From contig DASVEE010000009.1 of the NCBI GenBank assembly GCA_036380735.1, positions 22,307-86,306 on the forward strand: a DNA stretch of 64,000 bases, in the 5' to 3' direction. The translations under genes were made by a program, and so were the position numbers. This document shows positions 63,856 to 64,000 of this stretch, piece after piece (within the stretch, counting starts at the first letter, position 1; the number at the start of each line of letters is the position of its first letter). This stretch comes from DASVEE01 sp036380735 (lineage in GTDB: Bacteria; Acidobacteriota; Thermoanaerobaculia; Gp7-AA8). The notes below the pieces were generated by a model. That model was not told where the DNA came from, did no database searches, and worked only from the letters and a program-made list of their open reading frames with translations.

Positions 63856-64000
63856 TTACCGCCGGACCGTGATCCCCAGTTCACGGATCTGGTAGGCCAG
63901 CGCCTGGCGGGACATCTTCAGCAGGGTGGAGGCCTGGTTCTGGTTGCCGCGCGATTGGACCAGCGACTTTTCGATGAGGTCGCGGCGGAAGCGGGTCACG
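63856..64000 (-). CDS. C-terminal end of a Fis-type (sigma-54-dependent) regulator, partial
   Basis: Only the last 47 codons are inside the window; the gene continues past base 64000. The residues read VTRFRRDLIEKSLVQSRGNQ, then NQASTLLKMSRQALAYQIRE, and end ELGITVRR. This is the Fis-type helix-turn-helix that closes NtrC-family activators: 'RDLIEKSLVQSRGNQNQAS..L.MSRQALAYQIRELGI' includes the family's L-x-R-x-x-L-x-x-R/K-like pattern. Such proteins bind enhancers and drive sigma-54 promoters. The AAA+ domain that would prove this lies outside the window; a short Fis-like regulator is the alternative. The stop is followed after a few bases by a 9-bp repeat. Confidence 0.8.
   Translation of the reverse strand, partial: VTRFRRDLIEKSLVQSRGNQNQASTLLKMSRQALAYQIRELGITVRR

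Noticed and set aside
1..64000. tRNA, rRNA, riboswitch or prophage genes
   Set aside because: No cloverleaf, rRNA core, known riboswitch consensus, integrase or phage structural gene was seen. A covariance-model search would be needed to exclude small RNAs.

Overview
This is a roughly 64 kb stretch of high-GC bacterial chromosome. The best taxonomic clue is the VWA protein at 54184-55983, whose layout matches the 'VWFA-related Acidobacterial domain' family. Many secreted metalloproteases, TPR proteins and short sigma-like/TPR modules agree with that. I therefore suggest Acidobacteriota with moderate confidence. No rRNA, tRNA, CRISPR array, transposase or integrase was found.

Layout. 1-0.57 kb: the 3' end of a PIN toxin gene and its small partner. 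0.6-6.2 kb: a tight plus-strand run (PolB-type exonuclease, M6-like protease, TPR-thioredoxin protein, guanine deaminase). 6.3-14.7 kb: a secreted DUF5666-like protein, a coupled DUF2339/DUF3999 membrane pair and an unknown membrane protein. 14.8-19.5 kb: an OPT transporter, then an acyl-AMP ligase facing a coupled ACP/acyltransferase pair. 19.6-26.6 kb: a secreted protein, a matrixin-like protease, a non-canonical UvrA, an amidohydrolase and an aldo/keto reductase. 26.6-34.8 kb is the accessory region. It holds stacked inverted repeats, two XRE regulators, a helix-turn-helix protein, a 26-copy array of 21-bp units, a lower-GC DUF262/nucleotidyltransferase pair flanked by dispersed repeats, and a dGTPase. 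34.9-38.9 kb: a sigma-region-2-like protein with a TPR partner and a tiny secreted peptide, a ParE-type toxin-antitoxin pair, an ICMT/NnrU-like methyltransferase and a DUF3574 protein. 38.9-48.7 kb: M1 aminopeptidase, a three-module glycosyltransferase, and a membrane protein fused to a terpene-cyclase-like toroid overlapping a UbiA prenyltransferase gene. 48.8-54 kb: a serine-biosynthesis operon (SerA, class V aminotransferase, SerB-like and Gph-like phosphatases) and a SpoIIE-type phosphatase. 54.2-64 kb: VWA protein, lytic transglycosylase, GAF-like protein, lipoprotein, FmdB, EcsC and GT-C-like membrane proteins, and the end of a Fis-type regulator gene.

The most striking feature is not a gene. 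At least 16 sites carry an element built of 9-bp units (GGACGAATA and variants). Complete copies are inverted pairs whose outer ends read GGGGAACGATRGGAC. They sit between genes in every orientation, run in frame inside at least two coding sequences, and supply the stop codons of several neighbouring genes. A second family has 7-bp-periodic arms around a shared centre (three copies). A third is a CTCTCCCC hairpin element (two copies) and a fourth is a short CAGAC palindrome (two copies).

Other points of interest are the strictly phased 21-bp array beside regulator genes, the DUF262/nucleotidyltransferase pair as a defence candidate, and the toroid/UbiA pair as a terpenoid candidate. Three recognisable sigma-70-type promoters lie so close to their start codons that the mRNAs would be nearly leaderless.
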